This document shows positions 1 through 8,281 of a stretch of 64,000 nucleotides of DNA, one piece after another (position 1 is the first letter of the stretch; every line of letters begins with the position of its first letter). Source of the stretch: Bradyrhizobium elkanii WSM2783 (GTDB lineage Bacteria; Pseudomonadota; Alphaproteobacteria; Rhizobiales; Xanthobacteraceae); assembly GCF_000472865.1 (NCBI RefSeq), contig NZ_AXAP01000009.1, positions 62,001-126,000 of the forward strand, given 5' to 3'. Below the pieces are notes generated by a model. That model saw nothing but the letters and a program-made list of their open reading frames with translations. It was not told the DNA's origin and did not search any database. The position numbers and the translations under genes were made by a program.

Positions 1-336
1 CCACAGCGACTGCACGGCTTCCGCCAGCACATGGGCGCAATCATGCCGGATCAGTTCCAGCGCGCGCGCGTCGTCACGCGAGATCAGCTCGATCTTGGCA
101 TCCTCGGTGATGGGATCCTTGAGGTCATACAGAACGCCATCCAGCGCCATCGCCACCGTGCGTTTGGCCAGCGAGGGCGAGATGCCCTGGGCGATATCGA
201 GCCCGGTGGTGTTCCTGGGGAATTCGCGTTTCGCCCCGTCAGGGAAGGTGAGGGTGACTTTTTCCACGGGCTGGGCGGGCTTCAGGTTGCTGAGGCTGTA
301 CTGGAATCCGGACTCGGACTTGTGCTCGTCGGGCAT
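1..336 (-). CDS. thrS: Threonyl-tRNA synthetase, N-terminal part (cut by window edge)
   Basis: Reading the minus strand from the ATG at 336 gives 112 in-frame residues to base 1 with no stop, so only the N-terminus is present. Residues about 26-87 form a TGS domain, and residues 98-102 (HDCAH) match the HxxxH metal motif at the start of the ThrS editing domain. ThrS charges tRNA-Thr in the cytosol and is essential. An AGGAG ribosome site lies 7 bases before the ATG, which fixes the start. The catalytic and anticodon-binding domains lie outside the window. Confidence 0.93.
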   Translation of the reverse strand, partial: MPDEHKSESGFQYSLSNLKPAQPVEKVTLTFPDGAKREFPRNTTGLDIAQGISPSLAKRTVAMALDGVLYDLKDPITEDAKIELISRDDARALELIRHDCAHVLAEAVQSLW

Positions 337-414
337 GACATTCTCCTGTGGCTCACTCCTGCGAACGAGCGCAGGTAAGCTGAAGCAGCGATATAGCAGG
401 CGATTGGGCCGACG

Positions 415-474
415 CAATCCGGCAATATCAAGAAATCGGCGGGCAATCGGCCGGATTGTCGCGCTCGCGAGCGC
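415..474. other. Inverted repeat and palindrome in the thrS leader
   Basis: The 284-bp gap between thrS and the MFS gene holds no gene. It contains 9-bp inverted arms CAATCCGGC (415-423) and GCCGGATTG (450-458), followed by the 14-bp palindrome GCGCTCGCGAGCGC (461-474). These could fold in the thrS leader or bind a regulator. No T-box features were recognised, and thrS T-boxes are not expected in this group. Confidence 0.3.
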
Positions 475-620
475 TTCAATCGCTGGTATCGCGAGGTTTC
501 GATGGCGCTCCGGCAACCGCGCCGCGAGTTCGTTCGCGAATGTGACCGATCGACGAACTTCATGGCCAGCGCTGACATCTGGCCTTTTCTTCTTCGCCCG
601 CCTGGTTTACATGCATTTGC

Positions 621-1790
621 ATGAAAAGGATGCCCGCCACGCGCCGTTTTGCGCCCACCTCCCTGATGCTGGGAAATATCGTCACCGGCTGCTCCGTGCT
701 GGCGCCGGCGGGGATGCTTCCGGAACTGTCCGGTGCACTTGATATCTCGATCCACGCCGCGGGGCTCTTGATCACCTTCGGTGCGATGGTGTTGTGCATC
801 GGCTCGCCGCTGACGGCATGGCTGACCAGCCGTATCGATCGCCGCACTTTGCTCGGCGTCACGCTCGCGGTGCTCACGGTCACCAATCTTGCCTCCGCCC
901 TGGCGCCTGACTACGCGAGCCTTCTGGTCATTCGCCTCATCATGCTGGCGATCGGCGCGCTCTATACGCCGCAAGCGGCCGGCACCGGCGCGCTGATCGT
1001 ACCGGTCGAGCGGCGCGGCTCGACCATCGCCTACATTTTCCTCGGCTGGTCGCTCGCGGCTGCTGTCGGGCTGCCGCTGATCACTTTTATTGCAAGCCAC
1101 TATGGCTTTCGCGCCGCCTATGGCGGCATCGCGCTGATCGGCTGCGTGAGCTGCGCGCTGCTGTTGTGGCGATTGCCGCACGAATTGCTCGGCGCGCCCG
1201 TCGATCTGAAGACCTGGATCGAGCTCGGCCGCAACCGGATGGTGCTCGTGCTCCTGGCGATCACGACGCTGCACATGTCAGGCCAGTTCGTCATCTTCAC
1301 CTTCATGGGGCCGCTGCTTGCAAGATTGACTGGGGCCGGCCCCAACGCCATCGGGCTCGTCTTCGGCCTTTACGGCGTCTGCGGCTTCATCGGCGTCATG
1401 ATCGCAACCCGCATCGTCGATTCCTGGGGGCCGTATCGGACGTCGGTGCTGTTTACCTCGCTGATGCTGACCGGCGTTGCCGGATGGGCGCTGAGCGCGG
1501 GGATCTATGCGTTGATGGCCGCCTCGGTTGCGATCTGGGGGCTCGGCTTTGCCTCCACCAATTCGATGCAGCAGGTGCGGCTGGTCGCGGCGGCGCCGGC
1601 GCTTGCATCGGCATCGGTGTCGCTCAACACCTCGGTGCTCTACATCGGGCAGGCGATCGGCTCGGCGATCGGCGGCGCTCTGTTCGCGCACGGCTGGCTG
1701 CACGGCGCAGGCTATGTGTCCGCGGCTTTCGTCGCGCTGGCCCTTGCGACCATCTTGCTGACCAGGCCGCGCCACGCGGCGGCGAAGTGA
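621..1790 (+). CDS. MFS transporter, drug/arabinose efflux type
   Basis: A 389-residue, very hydrophobic protein with about twelve membrane segments and a short basic cytoplasmic loop after helix 2 (SRIDRR), as in the DHA1 branch of the Major Facilitator Superfamily (AraJ/YdhP-like). Such proteins export small molecules by proton antiport in the inner membrane; the substrate cannot be read. The start is uncertain: ATG codons at 621 and 630 are in frame and neither has a clear ribosome site. An imperfect palindrome (ATGCA-TT-TGCAT, 611-622) overlaps the start and could be an operator. A dispersed palindromic repeat follows the stop. Confidence 0.85.
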   Translation: MKRMPATRRFAPTSLMLGNIVTGCSVLAPAGMLPELSGALDISIHAAGLLITFGAMVLCIGSPLTAWLTSRIDRRTLLGVTLAVLTVTNLASALAPDYASLLVIRLIMLAIGALYTPQAAGTGALIVPVERRGSTIAYIFLGWSLAAAVGLPLITFIASHYGFRAAYGGIALIGCVSCALLLWRLPHELLGAPVDLKTWIELGRNRMVLVLLAITTLHMSGQFVIFTFMGPLLARLTGAGPNAIGLVFGLYGVCGFIGVMIATRIVDSWGPYRTSVLFTSLMLTGVAGWALSAGIYALMAASVAIWGLGFASTNSMQQVRLVAAAPALASASVSLNTSVLYIGQAIGSAIGGALFAHGWLHGAGYVSAAFVALALATILLTRPRHAAAK

Positions 1791-1796
1791 TGAACT

Positions 1797-1900
1797 AGAG
1801 CATGATCCGGAAAAGCGGAGACCGGTTTTCCGAAAAAGATCATGCTCAAACAAAGAGCCAGAGCGGGATGACGATTCGAAGAAAAGTCGTCACGCTCTAG
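1797..1900. repeat. Dispersed palindromic repeat, TAGAGCATGAT family, copy 1
   Basis: A long imperfect hairpin (AGAGCATGATCCGG at 1797 pairing towards GATCATGCTC ending 1847), then a second palindrome 1860-1898. Copies occur at 36896-36980 and as a short fragment at 13954-13969. It separates the convergent MFS and hydrolase genes, and its right edge CTCTAG supplies the TAG stop of the minus-strand gene. It probably acts as an extragenic palindrome that stabilises or terminates both transcripts. Confidence 0.8.
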
Positions 1901-3279
1901 CGACTCGCCGATGCCGGAGCGCTTGCGATCCGCGCAAGCGATGCGCCTCCCGCCATCTTCACCAGCACTTCTTTCACCGGGTGCTGCGTCCAGGCCAGCG
2001 TGACGTAATCGCGATGGGTGACGCCGTCGGGGGTCTGCACGAACGCGACGCTGCCGGGCTGCAACGGCCCGTCCATGCTCTCGCGGACGCGGATGCCCTT
2101 GTTCCTGAGCATCGTCATCAGTTCCTGATCATGCCGCTTGGTGTAGCGGGTATACGAACTCACGAAGAAACCGCTGCGGTTGTTCTCGATCCAGGAGGCG
2201 AACTTGTCGAGTTCGCCATAGACCGCATCCAGCAGCACCACGCCGCGCACGCGGCTGGTCGCGCCGCCGACCTCGAGGCTCCAGGCGGTCGGCAGGAAGC
2301 CGCCGCTATAGCCGACGATCACGACCGGCATGTTGGCGAAGGCAGCCGCCGATTTGGGATCGCCATAGAGGCGGGCGAGGTGGGAGGTGGATTCGTCGAG
2401 GAAACGTTTGAAGCCGCCGGGCTGCCAGAATTTTCCGGCGCTGGAATCGGCGGCATCGACCGCCATCTGCGGCGCCAGCAGCACCGCGTTGACGCCGGAG
2501 TCCGAGATCTGCTGCGGCACCAATTGGCGGTCGCGCACGTCGCGCTCGAGGGTTGCGCCATTGCCGTGGAAGAACACCACGATCACGCCCGGCTTACTGA
2601 CGTCGAAATTCTCGGGCACGTGCATCAGGACGCGGCTGTCATTGTAGGTCTCGTCCTGCCAATAGACGCGGCCCGAATAGCTGCGATGGCCCTTGCGGCT
2701 GCCGTCCGTGACATTCAGGAACGGCGCATCCGAGCGCGGGTTGTTGCCGAAATAAGGGAAGGCGGAGGATTTCATGCTGACCAGCGTGGTCAGCTCTTCG
2801 CGCTCGCTCGGCTTCGGCAGATTGAGCGTGGGTGTCAGCGAAGCCGTCCGGACCGGCGCGGGACGCTGCGGCTGCGGCTCGGATGCCGACGCCGACGCAG
2901 TGACCTGGCGCTGCACGAGCCTTTCCTGCTCGGTCGGGAAGCGTTCCTTGAACGATGGTGCCGGGAAGCGATCCACAAACGTATCGCTCGCAACCGCGTG
3001 TGTGTTCGCCGCGAGCGCCGAGGCGCTGGGCGCTCTGCCGCATTGAGCCAGCACGGTCGCGAGCGGTAGAAGCAGCGAGGCGGTCGCGACCCAGCGCCAC
3101 GGAGACCTCGGCCAGCGCGACCGCGCGGCCGGGGGCATTGGCCGGTTCGCGCGATCACACTTCTGGAATGTTGGGTTCGCTGCCCCGATCATCCACCCGC
3201 TACCCCGAACTCCCGGCAAACGCCGAATCTGAGCGCACCGGTGTTTAGGTGACGTTAAGCTTCCGGAAAATTTCCCCAT
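1897..3279 (-). CDS. Secreted alpha/beta-hydrolase-like protein
   Basis: The longest frame is 460 residues, but translation more likely begins at the ATG at 3192 or 3138. From 3138 the protein starts with an Arg-rich segment and a hydrophobic stretch ending near VLAQC, a typical signal peptide and perhaps a weak lipobox. A Ser/Pro-rich linker follows, then a globular part with a hydrolase-like strand (VVFFHGNGA) and a nucleophile-elbow-like GYSGG motif, so a serine-hydrolase fold is likely. The substrate is unknown. A one-mismatch CtrA-like box lies upstream at 3244-3258. Confidence 0.7.
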   Translation of the reverse strand: MGKFSGSLTSPKHRCAQIRRLPGVRGSGWMIGAANPTFQKCDRANRPMPPAARSRWPRSPWRWVATASLLLPLATVLAQCGRAPSASALAANTHAVASDTFVDRFPAPSFKERFPTEQERLVQRQVTASASASEPQPQRPAPVRTASLTPTLNLPKPSEREELTTLVSMKSSAFPYFGNNPRSDAPFLNVTDGSRKGHRSYSGRVYWQDETYNDSRVLMHVPENFDVSKPGVIVVFFHGNGATLERDVRDRQLVPQQISDSGVNAVLLAPQMAVDAADSSAGKFWQPGGFKRFLDESTSHLARLYGDPKSAAAFANMPVVIVGYSGGFLPTAWSLEVGGATSRVRGVVLLDAVYGELDKFASWIENNRSGFFVSSYTRYTKRHDQELMTMLRNKGIRVRESMDGPLQPGSVAFVQTPDGVTHRDYVTLAWTQHPVKEVLVKMAGGASLARIASAPASASR

Positions 3280-3368
3280 CCGGAAGGTGCAAGAAGACCA
3301 TCCAATCGTGTCGCGATTGTGGGTCGTCTCTCGTGTTTACACAAAGGTCGGCCCTTTGAAGGCAACAA

Positions 3369-3388
3369 TTGGGTATTATGATACCCAA
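3369..3388. promoter_or_regulatory. Perfect palindrome, possible operator
   Basis: The arms TTGGGTAT (3369-3376) and ATACCCAA (3381-3388) are perfect inverted repeats around TATG. The site lies in the divergent gap between the hydrolase-like gene and the permease operon and has no following T-run, so an operator is likelier than a terminator. No regulator gene is adjacent. Confidence 0.4.
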
Positions 3389-3492
3389 ATCTTGGCCGGA
3401 GTTAGGTGCTTGTTAACGTTGCTTGAATTGGCCGTTTTCCGCCTGCACGATGAGAATCGTCGAAGCGCGTAGCGCTGAAGGTACGGTCCGAT

Positions 3493-4866
3493 ATGGCGGC
3501 ATCACACACGGGCAGCGCGACATGGTCCGGTTCGCTCCCCGGCAGCGGTTCGACCGTTTCGGTCCTCGTGGCCACGGCCATCGTGGTTGCCGACATGGTG
3601 GGCGTCGGCGTTTTCACCAGCCTCGGCTTTCAGGTCAAGGACATCCCGTCGGGCTTCTCGATCCTCCTGCTGTGGACCGTCGGTGGCATCGTCGCGCTGT
3701 GCGGCGTATTTTCCTACGGCGAACTCGGTGCGATGTTTCCGCGCTCGAGCGGCGAGTACAATTTCCTGAGCCGCGCCTATCATCCGGCGTTCGGATTCGT
3801 CGCCGGCTGGGTGTCGGCGACCGTGGGCTTCGCTGCGCCGGTCGCGCTCGCCGCTATGGCGTTCGGCGAATACGGCAAGTCGGTCTTGCCGGACGCGCCG
3901 CCGCTCGTGCTGGCGCTCGGCGTGGTGTGGCTGGTGTCGATCGTCCAACTCACCGGCGTCAAGCATTCCTCGACCTTCCAGCTGGTCGCGACCATCCTGA
4001 AGGTGGTGCTGATCGTCGGGTTTCTCGTCGCCGGATATTTGATCGCGACGCCGCAGCCGATCTCGTTCGCGCCGACCTCAGTCGATCTTTCCCATATCGT
4101 CAGCGCACCGTTCGCGATCAGCCTGGTGTTCGTGATGTATTCGTTCTCCGGCTGGAACGCGGCGACCTACATCATCGGCGAGATGCACCTGCCGGAGCGC
4201 AATTTGCCGCGCGCGATGCTCTCGGGAACGTTGATCGTGCTCGTGCTCTATGTCGCCCTGAACGCGGTGTTCCTCCACACCGCGCCAATCGACCAGCTTG
4301 CCGGCCAGATCGACGTCGCCCGCATTTCCGGCAGCTATATCTTCGGCGAGCTCGGCGGCCGCATTGTCGGCGCGATGATCTGTGTCGGGCTGATCTCCTC
4401 GATCAGCGCGATGATGTGGATCGGTCCGCGCGTGATGATGACGATGGGCGAGGACATCTCGGCGCTGCGGATCTTCGCCCGCCACTCGGCCAGCGGCGCG
4501 CCGGCCTATGCGATTCTGTTCCAGCTTGCGGTGGCGACGCTGATGCTGTTCACGCGCAGCTTCGAGGCGGTGCTGGACTTCATCCAGTTCGCGCTGCTGT
4601 TCTGCTCGTTCTTCACGGTAGCAGGCGTGATCAAGCTGCGCATCACGCGCCCCGACCTGCCGAGGCCTTACCGCGCCTGGGGATACCCGGTCACCCCTGT
4701 GGTTTTCCTGCTCGTGACCGGTCTCATGATGTACTATCTGTTGACCGACCGTCCGCTGCAGTCGGCGCTTGGCACTTTGATCATGCTTTCCGGCCTTTTG
4801 ATCTACGCCGTTTTCCGCAAAGGGGCGGCGCGCCCGGCGGCCGCCGGAGCATCGGGTCGCAAATGA
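3493..4866 (+). CDS. APC-family amino-acid permease
   Basis: 457 residues with about twelve membrane segments. The N-terminal region carries the helix-1 glycine-rich turn (ADMVGVGVF) characteristic of the amino acid-polyamine-organocation superfamily, where the substrate backbone binds. It would import or exchange an amino acid or amine across the inner membrane. GAAGG about 10 bases upstream supports the ATG at 3493. Its TGA overlaps the next ATG (ATGA at 4863-4866), so the two genes are translationally coupled and probably act together. Confidence 0.88.
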   Translation: MAASHTGSATWSGSLPGSGSTVSVLVATAIVVADMVGVGVFTSLGFQVKDIPSGFSILLLWTVGGIVALCGVFSYGELGAMFPRSSGEYNFLSRAYHPAFGFVAGWVSATVGFAAPVALAAMAFGEYGKSVLPDAPPLVLALGVVWLVSIVQLTGVKHSSTFQLVATILKVVLIVGFLVAGYLIATPQPISFAPTSVDLSHIVSAPFAISLVFVMYSFSGWNAATYIIGEMHLPERNLPRAMLSGTLIVLVLYVALNAVFLHTAPIDQLAGQIDVARISGSYIFGELGGRIVGAMICVGLISSISAMMWIGPRVMMTMGEDISALRIFARHSASGAPAYAILFQLAVATLMLFTRSFEAVLDFIQFALLFCSFFTVAGVIKLRITRPDLPRPYRAWGYPVTPVVFLLVTGLMMYYLLTDRPLQSALGTLIMLSGLLIYAVFRKGAARPAAAGASGRK

Positions 4867-6086
4867 GGAAGTTCTTGCCATTGAAAGCTGTCGCGCTCGC
4901 TTTCGCGATTCTGCTCGCGGCGCTGCCGGCGCGTGCCGCCGACACGGCGACCGCAGACGATACCGCGCGCTTCCTTGCCGGGATGATGCCGTCAGCGGAC
5001 TCTCCGCTGGTCCCGCTGACCAGGGATCCTGCCTGGCAACTGCATGCCCGATTCTTCGACCAGGCCTTTGCGCAGCTCGAGCAGCGCCAGCTGTCGAAGA
5101 TCCGCGCCTGGGCGGAGACCAATCTCGCCGCGCCGCGGCAGACCATGTTCTACATGTTCTCCGGGCCCGACTTCATCTACGCCGACGCCTTCTATTCCGG
5201 CGCGACGACCTATGTGCTCAGCGCGCTTGAGCCGGCCGGCTCGGTGCCGGACCTGACAAGACTGTCGCGTGGCGACGTCGGTGCCGCGCTCTACAGTGTC
5301 GAGCGCTCGCTATCTTCGGTCCTGAGCTTCTCCTTCTTCATTACCAAGAAGATGAAGGTCGACCTGCATGCAGGCGAGATCAGCGGCACCTTGCCGATCC
5401 TCTATGTGTTCCTGGCGCGCTCGGGCAAGACCATCCGGAGCGTCGCGCCGGTTGCGCTCGACGAGAACGGCATCGTCGGCACGGAAGGGGTAGGGAAGGG
5501 CGCGGCGCGCGGCGCGCGCATCACCTTCGCCGGCAATGATGGCGTCGAGCGCACGCTCTATTACTTCTCGACCGATCTCTCCAATTCAGGCGTCAAGGCG
5601 AGCGGCTTTTTGAAATTCTGCGAGACGCTTGCGCCCGGCAACAGCCTGATCAAGAGCGCCTCCTATCTCATGCACGCCGGCAATTTCACTGTTGTGCGCG
5701 ATTTCATCCTCAAGAACAGTGCCACCATCATCCAGGACGATTCCGGGATTCCGCTCGTGTACTTCAACCACAGCCGCTGGCGCTTCTTCCCGTTCGGCCG
5801 CTATGCCGGCCCGATCGCCGAATTCCCGGGCCGCTACCAGGAATCCTACGCCGAGCTGTTCCACCGCGCGCAGCCGATCGATTTCGGCATCGGCTATCGC
5901 TGGCGCACGCACGAAACCAACCTGCTGCTTGCCGTGCAATTGCCGGGTGATGGCTTCGGCACCGCCGATGCGGTGGCTCAGGATGCGCCAGCTCCCAAAC
6001 CGGCGCCGTCGCGTGCCAGGGCGCCCCGGCAGCCGGCGCCATTCTTCAGTTCGCAGCCCGGCGGTTTCTTCTGGTTTGGGCGCTAG
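4863..6086 (+). CDS. Periplasmic protein of unknown function coupled to the permease
   Basis: 407 residues beginning with a clear signal peptide (hydrophobic LAFAILLAALP, then ARAAD cleavage). The rest is soluble, with a Pro-rich tail ending in an aromatic patch (GGFFWFGR). No family was recognised. The same frame stays open upstream to 3423 inside the permease gene, but only the part from 4863 looks like protein. The four-base overlap with the permease suggests a role in the same transport or envelope process. A domain search would be needed for function. Confidence 0.8.
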   Translation: MRKFLPLKAVALAFAILLAALPARAADTATADDTARFLAGMMPSADSPLVPLTRDPAWQLHARFFDQAFAQLEQRQLSKIRAWAETNLAAPRQTMFYMFSGPDFIYADAFYSGATTYVLSALEPAGSVPDLTRLSRGDVGAALYSVERSLSSVLSFSFFITKKMKVDLHAGEISGTLPILYVFLARSGKTIRSVAPVALDENGIVGTEGVGKGAARGARITFAGNDGVERTLYYFSTDLSNSGVKASGFLKFCETLAPGNSLIKSASYLMHAGNFTVVRDFILKNSATIIQDDSGIPLVYFNHSRWRFFPFGRYAGPIAEFPGRYQESYAELFHRAQPIDFGIGYRWRTHETNLLLAVQLPGDGFGTADAVAQDAPAPKPAPSRARAPRQPAPFFSSQPGGFFWFGR

Positions 6087-6223
6087 AGCTCCGGTCGCAT
6101 TTCAACATCCAGTGAATATTGCGATCGTAACTCACTAGCGGGATCGACCGCGCGTCCTGTAATCCATCCGTAGCAGCGCATCGTCAGGTTCGTGATCTGT
6201 CACCCAAGTTCCGAGGGATCGAT

Positions 6224-7966
6224 ATGATCGCTACCGACGTCGACGACCGATTCAACAAGTGGCTGGGCTTCTTCAATGTCGCTGTAGCGGCTAAAGACGT
6301 TGATGCGCTGCTGATCCTGTTCCATCCGGACGCATTCTGGCGCGACCTGCTGGCATTCACCTGGAACGTGCGCACGGTCGAAGGTCATGGCGAAATCCGA
6401 CAGATGTTGGATGCGTGCCTTGCGCGTACGGCCCCCACGGCATGGCGGCAAGCGAGACCCGCGCGTCTCGAAGATGGCATCGTCGAAGGAATCGTCGAGT
6501 TCGAGACGAAGGTCGCGCGCTGCCGAGCAGTCATCCGCTTGAGAGAGGGCAAGGTCTGGACATTGCTCACGTCGATGGCGGAGCTCAATGGCCTCGAAGC
6601 ATCGCCGAGCCTCGACCATGTCAGCCACGGCGGCGGCGATATGGCCGCTATGGCGAAGCAACCCTACTGTGTCATCGTTGGAGCCGGACATTGCGGGCTT
6701 GGATTGGGCGTGCAGCTCCGAAAGCTGGGTGTCCCGACGCTGATCATCGATCGCCGCGAACGACCGTCCGATACCTGGCGAAACCGCCACGATTCGTTGT
6801 TGCTGCACACTCCCTCATACTTTGATCAGATGCCGGGATTCTCCTACCCCGACGACTGGCCGCTGCATCCCTCGAAGGAACGCTTCGCCGACTGGCTGGA
6901 GGCGTACCAGTCGGTGATGCAACTCGACGTGATGGCCGGGGCAGAGTGCGTAGGGGCCGCATACGATGATGTGCGCGGGAAATGGCGCCTGCAGGTCAAA
7001 CGCCGCGACCGCGCGATCGAGCTCAACCCGGAGCAGCTTGTGCTCGCTACCGGACTATTCGGGACTCCGAAGATCCCTGACATACCCGGGAAGGAGCGGT
7101 TCAAGGGACCGCAACAACATGCAAGCTTGTATCGTAGCAATCCTCATCACAGGAACTGCCGATGCGTTGTGGTGGGATCAGGCACCACGGCGCACGATAT
7201 TGCTGCGGATCTCTTCGCTGGTGGCGCTGATGTCACGATGATTCAGCGCAGTCCGACCATCGTGATGAAGTTGGAGAGATTGATCGAAGGATTTGCCAGG
7301 CTCTACGGCAGCGAGCCGAAGGCGCAGGGCATGACGACCGATCTGGCGGACTTGTTGCTCGCCGCGACACCCTTGCGCACCGTGGTGGCCGTGCACCAGA
7401 AGCTGGTGAAGCACGTGAAGGAGAAGGACGCGGCCTTCTACCGGCGATTGGAGAGCGTCGGCTTTCGACTAACTTTCGGTGAGGACGAGAGCGGCGTGTT
7501 TCCTCAGGTCCTGCGCGATCCCGGTGGCTACTACATCGATGTCGGCGCATCAGAGCTGGTCGCGAACGGCAGCATAAAGCTGAGAAGTGGTGTCGGCATC
7601 ACGGCGCTTCGCGAGGAAAGCGTGGTTCTGAGCGACGGGAGCGAACTTCCCGCGGATATCATCTTCTACGCAACCGGCTACGAACGCAGCGCGTTCGAAT
7701 CCATCCTGACGCCGGAGACGGCAAAAAGGGTTGGCCCGCTCTGGGGTTTTGGCTCAGGCACGCGCCGCGATCCCGGCCCGTGGCAGGGTGAGCTGCGGAA
7801 CATGTGGAAGCCCACGCAACAGAAAGGGTTGTGGTTTCACAGTGCCGGAGTTGGGATGGGGCGATTTTACTCGCGCATCCTCGCCCTGCAGATCAAAGCC
7901 CGGCAGGCCGGAATAGCAACACCCGTGTACGAAGGCGAAGCTGCCAAGGCGCTCGAGGCTGCGTGA
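6224..7966 (+). CDS. NTF2/SnoaL-like domain fused to flavin-dependent monooxygenase
   Basis: 580 residues. Residues 1-130 resemble an NTF2/SnoaL-like cone domain. From about 147 the protein is a group B flavin monooxygenase: FAD-binding GAGHCG at 153-158, the signature FKGPQQHASLY at 293-303 (FxGxxxHxxxY), and an NADPH Rossmann site GSGTTA at 318-323 whose last Gly is Ala. Such enzymes oxygenate small nucleophiles or ketones using NADPH and O2. GAGG before the ATG supports the start. It is monocistronic. The substrate is unknown; Baeyer-Villiger-type activity is possible. Confidence 0.87.
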   Translation: MIATDVDDRFNKWLGFFNVAVAAKDVDALLILFHPDAFWRDLLAFTWNVRTVEGHGEIRQMLDACLARTAPTAWRQARPARLEDGIVEGIVEFETKVARCRAVIRLREGKVWTLLTSMAELNGLEASPSLDHVSHGGGDMAAMAKQPYCVIVGAGHCGLGLGVQLRKLGVPTLIIDRRERPSDTWRNRHDSLLLHTPSYFDQMPGFSYPDDWPLHPSKERFADWLEAYQSVMQLDVMAGAECVGAAYDDVRGKWRLQVKRRDRAIELNPEQLVLATGLFGTPKIPDIPGKERFKGPQQHASLYRSNPHHRNCRCVVVGSGTTAHDIAADLFAGGADVTMIQRSPTIVMKLERLIEGFARLYGSEPKAQGMTTDLADLLLAATPLRTVVAVHQKLVKHVKEKDAAFYRRLESVGFRLTFGEDESGVFPQVLRDPGGYYIDVGASELVANGSIKLRSGVGITALREESVVLSDGSELPADIIFYATGYERSAFESILTPETAKRVGPLWGFGSGTRRDPGPWQGELRNMWKPTQQKGLWFHSAGVGMGRFYSRILALQIKARQAGIATPVYEGEAAKALEAA

Positions 7967-7996
7967 GCCGCTCTAATTCACCCACGTCGCATTGCA

Positions 7997-8164
7997 TCAC
8001 CAGTGCACGCTCTGGCTCGGCACGATGAAGGCGCTGTTGTTAGCCATGTTCGGCTTGTGGGTGAAATAGAGGTAAGCGGAAACGATCAAAATGAGTAGTG
8101 CGATGATCGCCAGTAAATCTATCTGGCGGGGGTCATGACCGTGGCGGCTGATTTTCCAGCGCAT
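7997..8164 (-). CDS. Small single-pass membrane protein (55 aa)
   Basis: Minus-strand frame of 55 residues with a basic N-terminus, one strongly hydrophobic helix (about residues 16-33, IDLLAIIALLILIVSA) and a polar tail ending SVHW. AGGAAGG lies 9-14 bases before the ATG. A GGAAC-N16-CATT element ends 33 bp upstream of the start, resembling a general-stress EcfG promoter. The topology suggests inner-membrane insertion with the C-terminus outside. No family was recognised, but the ribosome site, promoter and composition argue for a real gene. Confidence 0.72.
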   Translation of the reverse strand: MRWKISRHGHDPRQIDLLAIIALLILIVSAYLYFTHKPNMANNSAFIVPSQSVHW

Positions 8165-8196
8165 TGTTGCTGTCCTTCCTGCGGACGCAAGAGGTC

Positions 8197-8221
8197 AATG
8201 CCGCACTGCCGCCACAGTTCC
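8197..8221 (-). promoter_or_regulatory. EcfG-like promoter of the 55-aa membrane protein
   Basis: On the minus strand, GGAAC (8221-8217), 16 bases, then CATT (8200-8197). The alphaproteobacterial EcfG consensus is GGAAC-N16/17-CGTT, so this has one mismatch. The -10 lies 33 bp from the start codon, as in the two similar elements at 35382 and 57431. Confidence 0.45.
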
Positions 8222-8281
8222 CGCACGCCAGCGATGCATGCATAACTTGAAAGCACCGGCGGAGAAGGCGATCTCTCTAGT

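Noticed and set aside
3423-4862. Long plus-strand frame before the 407-aa protein
   Set aside because: It is the +2 shadow of the permease gene. Its translation is Arg/Pro/Ala-rich without domains; only the part from 4863 is real.
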